Assembly (NCBI GenBank): GCA_025403435.1
Contig: CM046327.1
Span: 16,678,440 to 16,742,439 of the forward strand
DNA length: 64,000 nucleotides
Direction: 5' to 3'
Source: Artocarpus heterophyllus
Lineage: Eukaryota; Streptophyta; Magnoliopsida; Rosales; Moraceae
Positions 11,849 through 23,989 of the stretch are shown piece after piece (within the stretch, counting starts at the first letter, position 1; each line of letters opens with the position of its first letter). The position numbers were made by a program, and so were the translations under genes. A model generated the notes under the pieces. That model ran no database searches. It saw only the letters and a list, made by a program, of their open reading frames with translations, and was not told where the DNA came from.

Positions 11849-14600
11849 TGCAAAGCAAACTTTTCCCAGATATTTGGTACTTTGGTTGTTCTTCTGCCCC
11901 CTTTTATTTATTGCTAAGAACACTTCTACAAGATTGTTGTTGTTCGCAATTGCTGATTGCCGCCAAGTGTAGACTGCATGATGATCTACTTTAACTGCAG
12001 TATTGGATTAACTCATGTTGATATCGGTAAACTAGCTCTTTAATGGTCTCGTTGGTCTTCATGTTAATGAGGAACATTCTCTTAAATATAGAATTACATA
12101 AGTCGTGTGAATATTTACTCTGGTTTGATATTAATGTGTGTGTGTGTCCGACAATTGGTGTGCATAACTGCAATATTAGTTTCGTGCCTTATGTTTCTTC
12201 TGCTGCATTGAGGGTATCACTGATAATCTTGTGTTCAAACTGTTCAGGGCTTCATGTCCTATAGTTTTGCTGTGAAACTTGATTCATTTGTGATGTAACA
12301 TTCAATGCGGTGGCAGGCTATATCAAGGTCATTCTTGTGATCTTAATTGACGTATATAAAGGAAAGATAATTACGGTCTATGTCAGGAATTAAATAGGTA
12401 GTTTAATTTCATATCTAACCGCACTATTATGCTTTTGACCCTGATTAGCTTTCACGTGGTGATTTCAATCAAATTTGCTTGGTTGATTTCATGTCGTAGG
12501 ACAAGGATGATTTTCTACATATTGGGACCACAGGCGCTTGAAAGTTTTGTGGACGGAATGTCATCGTTTTTACCTTATTCGATTTGTACGAGTGAAGAAT
12601 GTCATTGGCTATGCCAGTTGGCTCCGAATGTTGACCTTTATTACCATTCGTCTTTTATTACCCATACGTTATCACATAAGGCATTTGGCTTTTCCGTCAT
12701 TCTTTCTTCAAATGAGCTCCTTTCGTTTCATCTTTCTCCTCGACCGCTCGATCCAAGGGATGATCCCAAACCTCAAAACTATGAGCCAGTTCCATGAGTT
12801 GGGTTCCGCTCCCAAGACCAACATGCAAAACCAAGTTTCGCTCTTTTGAACTCGACCATTTGTGAACTAAAATGTTTTTCCTCCGCCTCCATAAAACTCG
12901 TGCCTCTCTTCTGTCAGAGTTATCTCTGTTCAACCAAAAGAATTATATTCCAATGCTCCGTGCCTTTTATCTTTCGCTTCGTTCGCAAAGTAGCCGCCAA
13001 TAACTTGTTTCCTCTTTGATCAACAGCTCAATCTTTTCAGGCAATCCGTGTAGGGAAACGAATTTGGTCGACTTGTGAGGCGCGTGGTGTTAATTTTATG
13101 AATTCTATAGTCATATCTCTGCCATAATCTTTTATTGGTTTAATTTGTTTTTTAGCCACAATCTTTTATTGGTTTAATATATATATTTTTTAATTTGCTT
13201 TCATGCCAGGTCAGTGCCAGTAATTAACCGGGAAATTACTGATTAGGCACCACTAGTTGCATACTTGCACTATACCTAATCAATAGGCAGATTCACTTTC
13301 AAATTATCAGTTTACCTTTTAGCCATGTTTAGGGCAACAGTAATTGATACCCAACTTCATCATAAGGTGTGAGATCGGATCTCTCCACCCAAGTTCAAAA
13401 TACATAAATAATGACGACTAATACTTTTAACATTTTGAACAAACAAATAAAGATAATGTAGCATGACAGTTAGTCTCTCCTGTGACACTGTGTTTATTTA
13501 TATGATGCAAATATGTGTATATGCTTAATCAATCTCAAGCAATCTTTCTAGTTTAATTTCTTCGCTTTGCTGAAATAAACTACCATAATCCATTTAACCA
13601 ACATACACAAGCTAAGAGACTTCTTCCTTCCCTTGAGCGCAATGGTAAGAAAGTTGATAAAGGAAAAAATATTCAAGTTAAAAATCTTAATTTGAGAATT
13701 AATATTAAGCTAGTAATAATAGGGGAAACTATTATTAGCTTGATAAAAAGGGGAAGATTTTTCTTTTTCTAGTCGAGCACTTCCTCTAAAAAATATTTAA
13801 CCCAATAAGCTAGTTCTACGATAGATATACACCATTAGAGGCCGTGGTGAGGCAAGGACTTTTTCTCCGTGGGGCAACGTAGAAATTAGAAATAGTAAGT
13901 TACATATTTCATTAATTGAGGGGCATAAATTTTTCTTCTTAATTAGAGGTAAAACAACAAATTTCAATTATTTCTTAGGGGTATAACAACAAATTTTAAT
14001 TATTTCATGGGAGCATAATACTATATTTCAATTATTGGTAGGGCACCATTGTAATTTTTTTCAAAATTAAGACATAACTAAAATTCTAAGTTCCAAAAAA
14101 GCAATAAAAAACTAAAATTTAAAAAATGAGTGAGGGCACGTAACCTCACTCAACGATAGTTTGCTCTGCCAATGATCCGAGGAAAATGCTTCTAAGATTT
14201 CGTGCCCCTGCTCACTACAAATTTGTTCTGCCAGTGATCAGAGGAAAATGCTTCCAAGATTTCATATCATAACTGTAACAAGTGACACGAAAATGCTTTC
14301 AAGTTCCAATAACAGGCTTACAATATTTTTAGGAATGTCTAGGGTGATGTATTTGCGACAGCAACATTAATAATTCGTGTCCTGGATTTTTGAATAAACG
14401 ATAATGTGATGAAGCATGGTGGAAACTAAGCAGGCTTTGTACCTCATCTTTCAATGCCTGGTAGCTGTTACTAAGGCTTTGTCTCACAAAACTATTCCAA
14501 CCTATTAGTTTCAACTGTTTACAGTGTAAATCTTTTACATGGTACAGTACAATACAAAAATATGCTACAATCAAAACTCTCGCGTGATACGGTATTCTGG
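11849..14600. other. 3' UTR and intergenic DNA; no gene recognised
   Basis: The first few hundred bases are presumably the SCE1 3' UTR. ORFs at 12429-12849 (103-122 aa, overlapping frames) have no recognisable domain, signal or splice context. A TG run lies near 12137-12150. The interval 13640-14320 is AT-rich and contains two partly repeated blocks near 14160 and 14225 ('gatccgaggaaaatgcttc' type). I see nothing supportable as a gene. Confidence 0.45.
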
Positions 14601-15180
14601 TTTAACTCTTTTCCCTGACACCCATTAAACAACAATACTTGTAACATGAACAAAACATGAAACCAATTGTAGTTCTTGAAGACCAAAAACAATTCAAGAT
14701 TGAACTCAGAGAAGAATAGAAAATCAATACGAAAACATGTGAGATTTACTTGGTTTGGGTTTCAATTACTTGAAACCCTACATTCAAGGCGGGGTTGAAC
14801 CCTAGTTGAATCCACTGTCAATCAAGAACAAAATACACCCTCAAGATCTCACAGTACAACAGAGAGTTTCTACACACAAGCTTTTAATTCCCAAGCTAAA
14901 CCCATATTCTCACAGCTTTCTGTTTTCTCTCACCACAGGAACTAGAACTCAGTCTCTCTCTCTCTCTATTGAACGCCAGAAAACATAATACAATGAGAAT
15001 TAATTATTGTTCTATATGACATATGCCTATTTATAAGACACCTAAATAGACCAAATGACCAATCATAGTCAGGACACGTCATTTGTTAATAATCCCGGTC
15101 ACAACAAGACAAGATGCAGTCTTATCTTAATTAAATAAATTAACTTATCTTTGATATTATGACTCAAAATAGAGTCAAAA
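14600..15180 (-). repeat. possible solo LTR or TRIM-like fragment
   Basis: Read on the minus strand, this has features of plant copia-type LTRs: a 'cctatttata' stretch near 15030 and a CT/GA run near 14955-14970. The plus-strand text 'gagatttacttggtttggg' near 14741 is also typical of such elements. No terminal TG/CA pair or target duplication could be confirmed. Confidence 0.25.
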
Positions 15181-15192
15181 CCTCAACACCAA

Positions 15193-15260
15193 ATAAATAA
15201 ATAAATAAATAAAATACATACATACATACATACATACATACACTTTCCTACGTACGTACG
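15193..15260. repeat. compound microsatellite (AAAT)n (CATA)n (CGTA)n
   Basis: Tandem aaat units are followed by at least seven cata units and then a short tacgtacgtacg palindromic tail. Confidence 0.85.
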
Positions 15261-18200
15261 AGATTTCATTACCAACAATAAGAAAGAAACAAGAGAAATC
15301 ACTTCAGAGCAAAAAAAAAAAAAAAAGAGAGAGAAATCACTCACATAAGATCACTTAATAGAAAATTATTCTGCATCGAAAATAAAGAACAAGTAACACT
15401 CCCATTTGGTATTGTTTCGAGAGTTTTTAGAAATATTTTTGCATGGTTTTTGAGGCAAAAATTTTAAAAATACTCTTAATATAATTCTCCAAAAATTCTC
15501 ATTTTTCAAAACAAATTATTTTCCATCTGTCTTTGCCCATTTTGCAATGTTTTGAGCTAGTTCATCTAACCCTAGAGGAATCTAAAAGAAACTGCAAGAG
15601 ACCTGCATCCACTAGTGTAATACCTTCTGCAATAGAACAAACATCTTAATGGGGTATAATAAAACCATTTTGGACATTTATCACCGATTAATCATCTTAT
15701 TAAACAATAATCTTTTTTCATACTTTGTACAAAAAAAAAAAAAAAAAAATTACGGGTGGGATCAAATCTACAATCTCCTCATGCTATTAAACACAGAAGA
15801 AGAGTAGACAAGTATCCCTGATAAATTTTTTTCTTAATTTGTTTATGAAATTTTATGAAACTTGTGTTTTGCCCCTCCTGAAATTGTGTTTCGTCCTTCT
15901 CCTTTCTTAATTTGCATTTTCCCCTCCCCCTCTAAAATTCATCTTTATATTTGTCTCACCATATTGGTTCAATCACCCCTGACTAATTTTTATGACTCCG
16001 CCCTGATTGGATCGGTGGGTGTTAAGCACCCTTACATCTAGCTTATGTATTATCGTGGAACATAATACTCGATTCTTGCCCTTTTCCCTATATATTTCTT
16101 ATTTTTTTCCTTTTTTTTTTTTTTTCCAAATGTGCTTCTTATTAACTCTTTCCCCTAATTACCCTGCTGAAAAATTTTCTTTTCATAAATGTTCTTAGAC
16201 TTTTATTTGAAACTCGCTCAGACACATTTTTTTTAAAAAAAAATATGTAGCATACTAAATGCGCACATGTTGAGGCTGTGTTTTAAGTAGTTTTTGTAAA
16301 TGAGTAAACAACCAATGGCAGAAAACGAGTTTTTTTGGTTTATGCGACATATCTAGCATACTAATTATTATAATATTGTTTTAAGTAGTTTTACTTCATG
16401 TCCTCTTAAATGTGTAACATACTAAATGCGCACAGTTTTTTTATAATAAATTTAGTAGAGTTTAATTCACTTTAATTCTTTTAATAGAGTTTAATTCACT
16501 TAATTTTTTAAAGTCTAAGGTTTACAAAATTATAAATTCATATACTATTGTGGTTGATATAATCAAAATTTAAAAGTTAAAATTGTTAATGCAGTTGCAA
16601 TTCTTCATTGTTAATGCTGAGATCCTCAACTAGCTTAAAAACCATATTTAGTGATATAATCGAAGCTCTTTACGCAAAACTCGAGCTACATTAGCAATAC
16701 AACTCAAACTCCCTAATGGGCTAATTCAACATGTATGGACAAGTAAGGTATCACCCACAACAAGAATAGTAAAAATATTAAATATAATATGTCCTCATCG
16801 GCATATATATATATATATATATATTTTTGCTCTATGCCCGTAATTCTTCCTCCATCCTCTCTTTGGAACAAGGGGTGTTTCTGGTTCTGTTGGCATTTGA
16901 AACAATTTTTTCTTTTCCATATTACTATATCCTTAGAGTCAAAAATTCTATGTGAGGAACTACCGAACTCAATTACTTGTTGTTGTTACATTTTAGTTTT
17001 CTATTACTCTTTGGTTTCATGTCGAGGTTTATCCTATGGAGGTACTTAAACTGGATCATAAATCTATATCTAGGTTTTGTTGTGAACTTAATTGGTTATT
17101 TCTAATTACGCAAATCAATAGTTCAACCTGCACACACATATAGGGCATTTCCGTTATTGAATTTTTGTTAGCAGACAAAACTATCAACATGGCTCACTTC
17201 AAAAAAAAAAAAAAAAAAAAGCCATTGCCACCAATGGTAATTTTATTAAGCATCAAAAATAAAGTTTCAATAATCAAAGTTGAAAGTGATTAATGCCCAC
17301 GGATATCTGAAAATGTAAGACTCAAACCCACTTCTACTTAGCGTCTTAAAACTTCAAATTTCATTGCACAAAATTCTTTAGCAAAAATATAAAACTCAAC
17401 AAAAGATAACAATCTAAGTCCACGCAAAATCGCAACTCCAAAGCTTAAATCCAACTCCATAAATAAGAAAATCAGATATTTTAGAATGTGATACTCATAT
17501 CCTAGATAGCCCTGGGTAGACAGAGAGACTAAAAAAAATTCCAACACTTAAAAAATTAAACACTCAAAGGAATTATTGACATCAATTACATGACTAAAAG
17601 CACATAACTTGAATTATTTACAACAATTGCATCAATAAGACAATTAAAACATATGTAATCATCTTCTGGCTGCAGACCGATGCATGAATATGAGGACAAT
17701 GTTAAATCCACTCTGTCTTGGGAAGTGAGAACTATTAACAAACGCTTCAGCCTTCCACAAATAACATTATGCAATATAATGTTTTTAATTTATACTGTAT
17801 CTTTAACATAGACTAACACTTCAAGGTCTAAATAAAAAAAGAAACTAGAACATTACACAAAAAGAAAATACAAACTACATCTTCTAAAACAGATCAAGAT
17901 ATAAAATTTAAAGGAAGCTCTGAATCCCTTCAATGGAGTGGTTGAGAAAAGAAATTCTAGCTCGTTTTCAATGTCAGAATATTGAAGGTTAGGTTTTTTT
18001 ATTATTTTAATTTTGACAAGCATAAATTAACATAAATATCTTCATAACTCGAATAAGACTTAACATTAACGTGTATAACAAGATGTGTTGTAACCATGTT
18101 TATGTTAATGGTTTGAGACCCTAGCCTTACAAATTCCCTCATTTTTCTTTCCAGAAAAAATAAAGGCTATTAGTTCAATTTAGGTTCCAAACTTAGCACT

Positions 18201-19020
18201 AAAATGCTAAATTGAGAATTAAACCACCCTTCATCAGGCAATTCGATTAACTAACCATTAATCGACTTGTTTTGAGGATGACTTGGCAAACTCGTTCGAT
18301 CTTTTTAGTTTTCTTGAACATCCCTATCGATTCATCATCTTCTCCTAATCCTCCTAATCCTCCTAATCCTAATAAGAAAGATTGTTGGTTTTTGAGTCAA
18401 CTACTCTTCTCTCTCTTTTTTTTGAAGTGACTTGTCTTAATCTATAGTGGTGAGAGAAAAAAGAAAAAAGAAAAAAAAATCTCGAGTAGCATACATATAT
18501 CCATTTTCAAGCATTTGAGGCGTTTGCATATCTGCAACATATGTTCTATCCATTTTGCCGCCCTAGGTGTACGAAAAACATGCCTTTTTGTTTTAGGCTT
18601 ATCAAACTGGTGGAATAAAAGAAAGAGGTGGAGAAAGAGATCATATATGTGTCCATAAAAAAATAATAAAACAAAAATAATTTATTGAACACATCAGAAC
18701 AAATCATCTATATTATAGATGTCACATTCACTGTCAATAGCAAAAAATAACAAATTATAATTCTAACATTAACCCAGAGTGTGCACAAATGACAAATATC
18801 GGTTCTTATGGGCAAGTCATACGTCCAATGTCAATGTCAAAGTGTCATGCAATTACATAATTAGTTCCAACCATAACTTTCTTGGGCCTTGGTTAGTTCA
18901 ATTATGGTCAACTTCCTAATCAAACAGCCGAAGGGAGTTCAACTAATTAAAATTTTCCCACAATTCTTGCAACCACAACCCATCAAACTATTGTAGATGT
19001 TGCCAAAAGCCTAAGACTAA
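15261..19020. other. intergenic AT-rich DNA; no gene recognised
   Basis: This stretch holds poly-A/T runs (15311, 15731, 16110, 17201), an AT dinucleotide run at 16803-16824, and a short (TCCTAA)n block at 18345-18372. ORFs in it are short and show no domains. The last 200 bp form the promoter region of the proline-rich protein gene. Confidence 0.5.
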
Positions 19021-19026
19021 TCTTTC

Positions 19027-19034
19027 TATAAATA
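19027..19034 (+). promoter_or_regulatory. TATA box of the proline-rich protein gene
   Basis: TATAAATA lies 92 bp before the ATG at 19126. The aligned position upstream of the pseudogene copy (near 32640-32660) reads ctatgcataacc and has lost the box. This supports the assignment. Confidence 0.7.
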
Positions 19035-19125
19035 ACCCAACTAAGACATCCTGTCCTCCACACAAAAGACTTAATCTTGAGGATTTTTTTCTCATATACA
19101 ACACATAATCTCGTCATATCAAACC

Positions 19126-19635
19126 ATGGCTTTTCCCAAGTGTTGCTTCATTCTATCAATGATCATAGCCTTCTCATCACTCTCAAGCAATGGAATCTTA
19201 GCGGCTCGCCATCTTTTAGACACACCGGCAGCTCCGCCACCGGCATTGGCGTTGCCGAAAATTCCATCTCTATCTATTCCTCCATTGCCCTCAGTTCCAG
19301 CATTGCCTAAACCCAATCCTTTGCCTCCCTTGCCTTCTACTCAATTGCCTACTCTTCCAACTTCCCCAACTTTGCCAAATCCCACAATTTCTCCATTGCC
19401 ATCTAACCCTTTGCCTACACTTCCCACAAACCCAAGTCTCCCAAAGCCCAACTTGTCACCTTTGCCAAGCTCTCAAATCCCAACTCTTCCAAACCCAGCC
19501 AACACTCCCTCAACTCCAAAGGCAACACTTCCTCCATTGCCAGCCACTCCTCTTCCCACTATCCCAACAACAATGCCTTCAATTCCCACCAATATTCCAA
19601 GTATTCCTTTCCTCTCTCCTCCACCATCTAATTAG
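19126..19635 (+). CDS. secreted LPxLP-repeat proline-rich protein (PELPK-like)
   Basis: A 169-aa intronless protein. Residues 1 to about 26 form a signal peptide (a hydrophobic stretch ending GILA), so the product is likely exported to the cell wall. The mature part starts ARHLLD. After an Ala/Pro segment it is almost entirely Pro/Leu/Thr/Ser/Asn repeats of the LPxLP and PxLPS type, with few charged residues and no Tyr-rich extensin SPPPP blocks. This composition is like the short PELPK/PRP cell-wall proteins of dicots; the exact role is unknown. A TATA box 92 bp upstream and a clean stop support an active gene. A duplicated, broken copy lies about 13.6 kb downstream in the same orientation. 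The 9-kb LTR element starts 340 bp after the stop codon, in antisense. Confidence 0.8.
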   Translation: MAFPKCCFILSMIIAFSSLSSNGILAARHLLDTPAAPPPALALPKIPSLSIPPLPSVPALPKPNPLPPLPSTQLPTLPTSPTLPNPTISPLPSNPLPTLPTNPSLPKPNLSPLPSSQIPTLPNPANTPSTPKATLPPLPATPLPTIPTTMPSIPTNIPSIPFLSPPPSN

Positions 19636-19975
19636 TTAAACCCCTTTTGAGATACCATTTGTTTATCTGGCTTACTACCAACCATTTATGAGTTCTTGAA
19701 TACACGTTTACACAGTTATTGGCTTGTGTCCTATCATCATTGTTTGAGGGAGTTTTCTTATATATTTTACATGTATTGTTTGATTTTACGTTTTCTTTTT
19801 ACATTTTGGGTTGGATGTGTATTTCTTTTTTATATGATTATTGTTGTATTTTGTTATCGTAGTAGTGAATAAAATATGTTGATTTGTCGTGGAGATATAT
19901 GTCATCTAATGTCTATATTGGATTGAATTTGTTATGAAGGATGAAAATACCGGTAAAAATTGACAAATAACTTTA

Positions 19976-22351
19976 TGTAACGCCCCTATATGGGGGTTAA
20001 CAGTTTTTAATGAGATAAAATAAAAATAAATAATAAAAGTAAAACCTTAAAAATAAAATTTGCCCGGGACTTAAATGAAAACTCTCAACTCAAAAATAAA
20101 AATATAAACGACAATTAAACCACAGTTTAATGTAGCACCTTAAATTTAATAATATAAACTGTTGTCATCATCATTTTAACCCTCAACACATTGTAATACA
20201 GTCACAGAAAGTAACAATTGATGCTTACATTATCATGAAGAACATTCTCAACGATTGAAGCAGTCCCAATGTAATATAGCTACCTCACTTCCTCAACTAT
20301 ATTTCTCGTAGCCACCTCACACTTAGTGAGTCCTGAAAAGATATAAACATAAGGGTATGAGCAACACTATGCTCAGTAGAGAAAGCCATTACTCACCTCT
20401 ATCATTACCACATTAAAATCTGCATGGTTAGTAAGTCACATCATATTTCAGATTATGAGGTTTATTATGATCACATCTTATGGATACCGTAGTTAATCAT
20501 TACCAAGTGTCATAATTACACATTTATACAAATATTACCAATCATCATTGTTCCTAGGTATCCATGTTAAATTGAGTATCACTCAACTCATCGAAACCCA
20601 AATGGGCGCACTTGATCACCCTATAAACATTCCAAGGGTGTTCCGGTGAGGGGACATCAAGCCCCGAGTCCTCACCAAATCGATTCCTGTACAGTGTGTT
20701 CTGGGACTTTCAACCCAAGGAAGCGTCATCGCCTTCCCCCTATTTTACCTTTTAGGGTATTCATGCCCAAGGACGTAACCGTCGCCCTCTTCATGTCTTA
20801 CAATTTCTCTATATTGAATCATTATCAATAGAGTTAGTTTTCCTAACCATGCTTCTCAATTTATAACATGTGTCAATTCATTATGTTCCTCGCCGTACAA
20901 TACAAGACGAGTCCATGTCATAGTTTCATATGTGATAATCATATAATATCAGTTCAACATAGATATATATATATTGCGGCAAAACAATCAATTTTAATTC
21001 TATAAAAACCTCACAAAAGATGAGTAATAGAATCCCTACCTTTCAAGCTTATCAACAATCTTTTAATCCTGGAATCAGTTAACGTTAGCTCCATACTCCC
21101 TTGATCTTGAACTCCAAGCAAAGCAGATCCAGTTGTATCTCGCTGTATCTACGAAGCATCCTCTGTAGTGCTCCTCGAGCGACTATGAATGGCTAGGAAT
21201 GCTTCCTGGAGATCATACATTCTTGAAAACGTCATTCTGGACTCCGATACTGCTGTTTGAATCGCCTCGATTCGCGTGCAGTCGGTACCGGATGATTTTC
21301 ATCGGAGAGGAATTTGCTCAAACGGAGGTCACCATTGCATCCAGAGCATCGAAACGAGTCAGGAGGCGGTCTCGGATCTTCGATCGGAGGTCCGGATCAC
21401 AAAATCCCATTTTGGCCTTTGACCGGCCGTTGACCGGCGTTGACCACCGTTGACCGGCGTTGACCGACTTTGACCGTCATTGACCGGCGTCAATCGGGGT
21501 CCGTTGGCAGCTGGGCTCGGGCCTACCCCCCCTAAATCGACCCTTCTGAGTCCAATGGCGGGGTCAATTTCACCCAATTCTGCCTCTAACATAGCGGGTC
21601 GTGAAGTACAACGTCGGTAGAAATGGATGAGCTCCGATCTTGATTCTCCGACGATGGAAACCTGAAATTGGCTGAGGGCTTTTGCTACCCATCCTCCTAT
21701 GAGCATTTCCCCTCACCCAATTTGAAGAAATGTGGCTGGGAAGGGCCAAAACGGAGGCTCCCGAGGCGGTTGACGGCGGCGTTGGCCGTTCTCCGGCGAA
21801 ACCGGCTCCTTCCGTGCAATTGATCGAGGGGTTTTACTCCCCTTGATCCTCTGAACTCATTGGGAGGGGTGGTGTCAGTCACCTCCTCCGGCAAGGCGGA
21901 GTTCCACCATGGGGGCGGCGGTGCACGGCGGCAATAGGCGGGCGGAGCAATCCGGCGGTTGTTGAGCTGCCACCAAGGGTGGGTTTTGTTCCTCTCATCA
22001 CGGTGGTCGTGTAGGAACAAGAATCATGTCGATCGGACGTCGGACGGCGAAGATATCTCGTCGGAAAGAAATGGGTTTTGCCGCCACTTTGGGCGGCGCG
22101 TGTGGTCTCCTCCGGCGGCGTTTTGGGCGGCGCGGCACCTCGTTGGACTCAGCTCGTCGAGAGCTTTCCATTGGTGCGGGAGGTGTCGAAAACGGATGCC
22201 GAAATCTCAGACGATCTTTGAGGAGAGAGAGAGAATTTTTTTAGAGAGAGAGAGAGTTTCGAATTATGAGAGATTTTCTGATTTTTTTATATATATACTA
22301 GGTAATTAATCTAATTATCTTAATACCCTTAGGAGAATAACGAGTGTCACA
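19976..22351 (-). repeat. 3' LTR of the 9.0-kb element
   Basis: 2376 bp, starting TGTAACGCCC and ending GTGTCACA on the plus strand. It is almost identical to 26607-28981. It contains a GC-rich core at about 21190-22210 that stands out from the AT-rich surroundings, with the W-box cluster inside it. ORFs of 61-116 aa on both strands here (for example 21359-21706, 21697-22020, 21959-22309) are repeated in the other LTR and have no known domain, so I do not call them genes. Confidence 0.95.
21419..21485. promoter_or_regulatory. W-box (TTGACC) cluster in the left LTR
   Basis: Seven TTGACC hexamers lie within 67 bp, mostly spaced about 10-11 bp apart (one helical turn), in a GC-rich context. TTGAC[C/T] is the core binding site of WRKY factors. 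This could make the LTR responsive to stress or defence, which is inference. Confidence 0.7.
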
Positions 22352-22367
22352 GCTCTACCCCCCTTAA
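22352..22367 (-). other. polypurine tract of the 9.0-kb element
   Basis: Read on the minus strand this is a purine-rich run containing AAGGGGGG followed by TAGAGC. It directly abuts the LTR start TGTGACAC. It is the expected primer for plus-strand synthesis and fixes the element's orientation. Confidence 0.8.
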
Positions 22368-23299
22368 AGAAATTTCGTCCTCGAAATTTCAATTCTAGTA
22401 ATACTAGTAAAAATTATGATTCCAATTCCGAGTCTAAACCGTTAATGTTGTTTATCTTCCAAATTTAAGTTATCGTATCTCCACTCATTTACTTGCATAA
22501 TAAATCTTACTCTAAATTCTAAATCCCTCAATGAGAGTATTTCTGACAAGTTTCAACTTATAACACCGTATAATAGTCTAAGAATCTGATCAGGCATACA
22601 TATTGACCATACCATGATTCCAGTCCTTCATTGTCCATGGACTGTGATTTACAATCACATTTAAGGAGATTGCTAGAGAAATTTTATATACTTCATCTTT
22701 AGCTTCCTTTTCCTTTTTGAGTAAGGAAAAGTCAAATATATTTGATTTCATACCTCAACTAATAAACTAAAACATAATCATAAAACATATATCACAAACA
22801 CTTTTATTCAAAACTATACATTAAACTTATTCATAGAGATATTAAACGGAATCTCTGGTTGCAAACATACCCGACATATTTTTCATTAAACAGCTATCCT
22901 CATGACACAAACATTCAACCCAAATAATATACTCATATTTCATATGGAATATCCCCATAACTGACTCTGGTACTTCCACATAATATTAACAGAATATTAC
23001 ACATTACAAACATAATACGGATACGTTTCGAGAGTACAAGGCACTCCGTACCCAGCTATCCATATCATGCATGCTTAGAGGATACAAAAACATCGATAAA
23101 CAAAAGATCGGACCTTAAGAAGAATGCGTTTCGAGAGCATCAAGTACTCCGTATCCAGCCATCCCGGCATTAGGCTCAATGAATCTAAAAGATTTAACAA
23201 CGACGTACCACAAGAAACACATAATACAAGGCAAACGGTTATTCGTAACACACGAAATACGGACACACATGCCTACATGCCAAAGATAAAACAAAAAGA
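22368..23299. other. element interior, non-coding, 3' of the LOG-like ORF
   Basis: This AT-rich stretch between the LOG-like ORF and the PPT has no ORF with domain content. It is where gag-pol remnants might be expected; none were recognised. Two related ~45-bp segments, near 23025-23070 and 23123-23165, share 'gtttcgagag' and 'actccgta' and form a short direct repeat. Confidence 0.5.
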
Positions 23300-23989
23300 T
23301 TACAGATGGAGATTCAAATCAATTGGCCGCTCCCGGCTTTCCCTTTCCCATTCAAGCTTGGATGTTGCAGTGTCGGATTCTGGATGTATGATTTGCATTT
23401 TATCTATCAATTCCTCAGCTGTTGAAGCAGTGACAAAGATTTGTCTCTCCGATTCTGTAGTGATGTTTTCTTCCACAGCGTAATCTAGAAATTTCAAAAG
23501 ACCGTCATAAAAACCCTTTACGTTCAGCAGACCCAAAGGTTTGGAATAAAAGCCCAACAATTGCCCACAAGCAACTATAAATATTTCCTCAAGAGTACCT
23601 AGACCACCAGGTAATGCTATAAAAGCATCAGAATTATAGATTATGTCTTTAAAATTTTTAGGGATACTCCTGACTCCTTCTCCCTTACCTATGGCTTCCT
23701 TACAAAGGTTTCCTTCAACTGGAATATGAGGCCAAATTCTTACATCAGTAGCGTCACTAGACCTAGCTGCTAGTGCCATATTTACCATCATTTTTATACT
23801 ACCACCCCCATAGATTATGTTAATCTTCTTGCGTGCTAGGACTTGCCCTAAGTGATTTGCAGCTTCTAAATAAGCTTTATCTTTTCCAAGGCTGGAACCA
23901 CAAAAGACACAGACATTCTTTATTTTCTTCGTGGACTGGGAGGTAGACATATTTGGTTTATAGAAGTGGTTGCTTAATGTCTGCTCCAC
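23300..23989 (-). CDS. LOG-like protein carried by the LTR element
   Basis: A 229-aa intact ORF. LOG enzymes release free cytokinin bases from cytokinin riboside 5'-monophosphates in the cytosol. Family features seen: VCVFCGSS (26-33), YGGGS (60-64), DAFIALPGGLGTLEE (121-135), KPLGLLNVKGFYDGLL (150-165), SKLEWE near 210-215. Changes: the usual GGGxxGLM reads GGGSIKMM, and the region of the RKAEM active-site motif reads IPKNFKDII (109-117), losing the Arg. The Glu of GTLEE remains. Activity is therefore uncertain. The last residues IDLNLHL match an EAR (LxLxL) repression motif, which is not a usual LOG feature. Plant LOG genes normally have several introns; this copy has none, consistent with capture of a processed transcript. 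Met14 is an alternative start. The ORF is in sense with the element and downstream of the Cys-rich ORF. The fold is sure; function is inference. Confidence 0.88.
   Translation of the reverse strand: MEQTLSNHFYKPNMSTSQSTKKIKNVCVFCGSSLGKDKAYLEAANHLGQVLARKKINIIYGGGSIKMMVNMALAARSSDATDVRIWPHIPVEGNLCKEAIGKGEGVRSIPKNFKDIIYNSDAFIALPGGLGTLEEIFIVACGQLLGFYSKPLGLLNVKGFYDGLLKFLDYAVEENITTESERQIFVTASTAEELIDKMQIIHPESDTATSKLEWERESRERPIDLNLHL

Noticed and set aside
12429..12849. Overlapping ORFs of 122 and 103 aa downstream of SCE1
   Set aside because: No domain, no splice context, different frames over the same DNA. They look like chance ORFs.
21199..22309. Several 70-116 aa ORFs on both strands of the left LTR (and their twins at 27829-28898)
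   Set aside because: They overlap each other in a GC-rich stretch where stops are rare, carry no known domain, and recur only because the LTR is duplicated.
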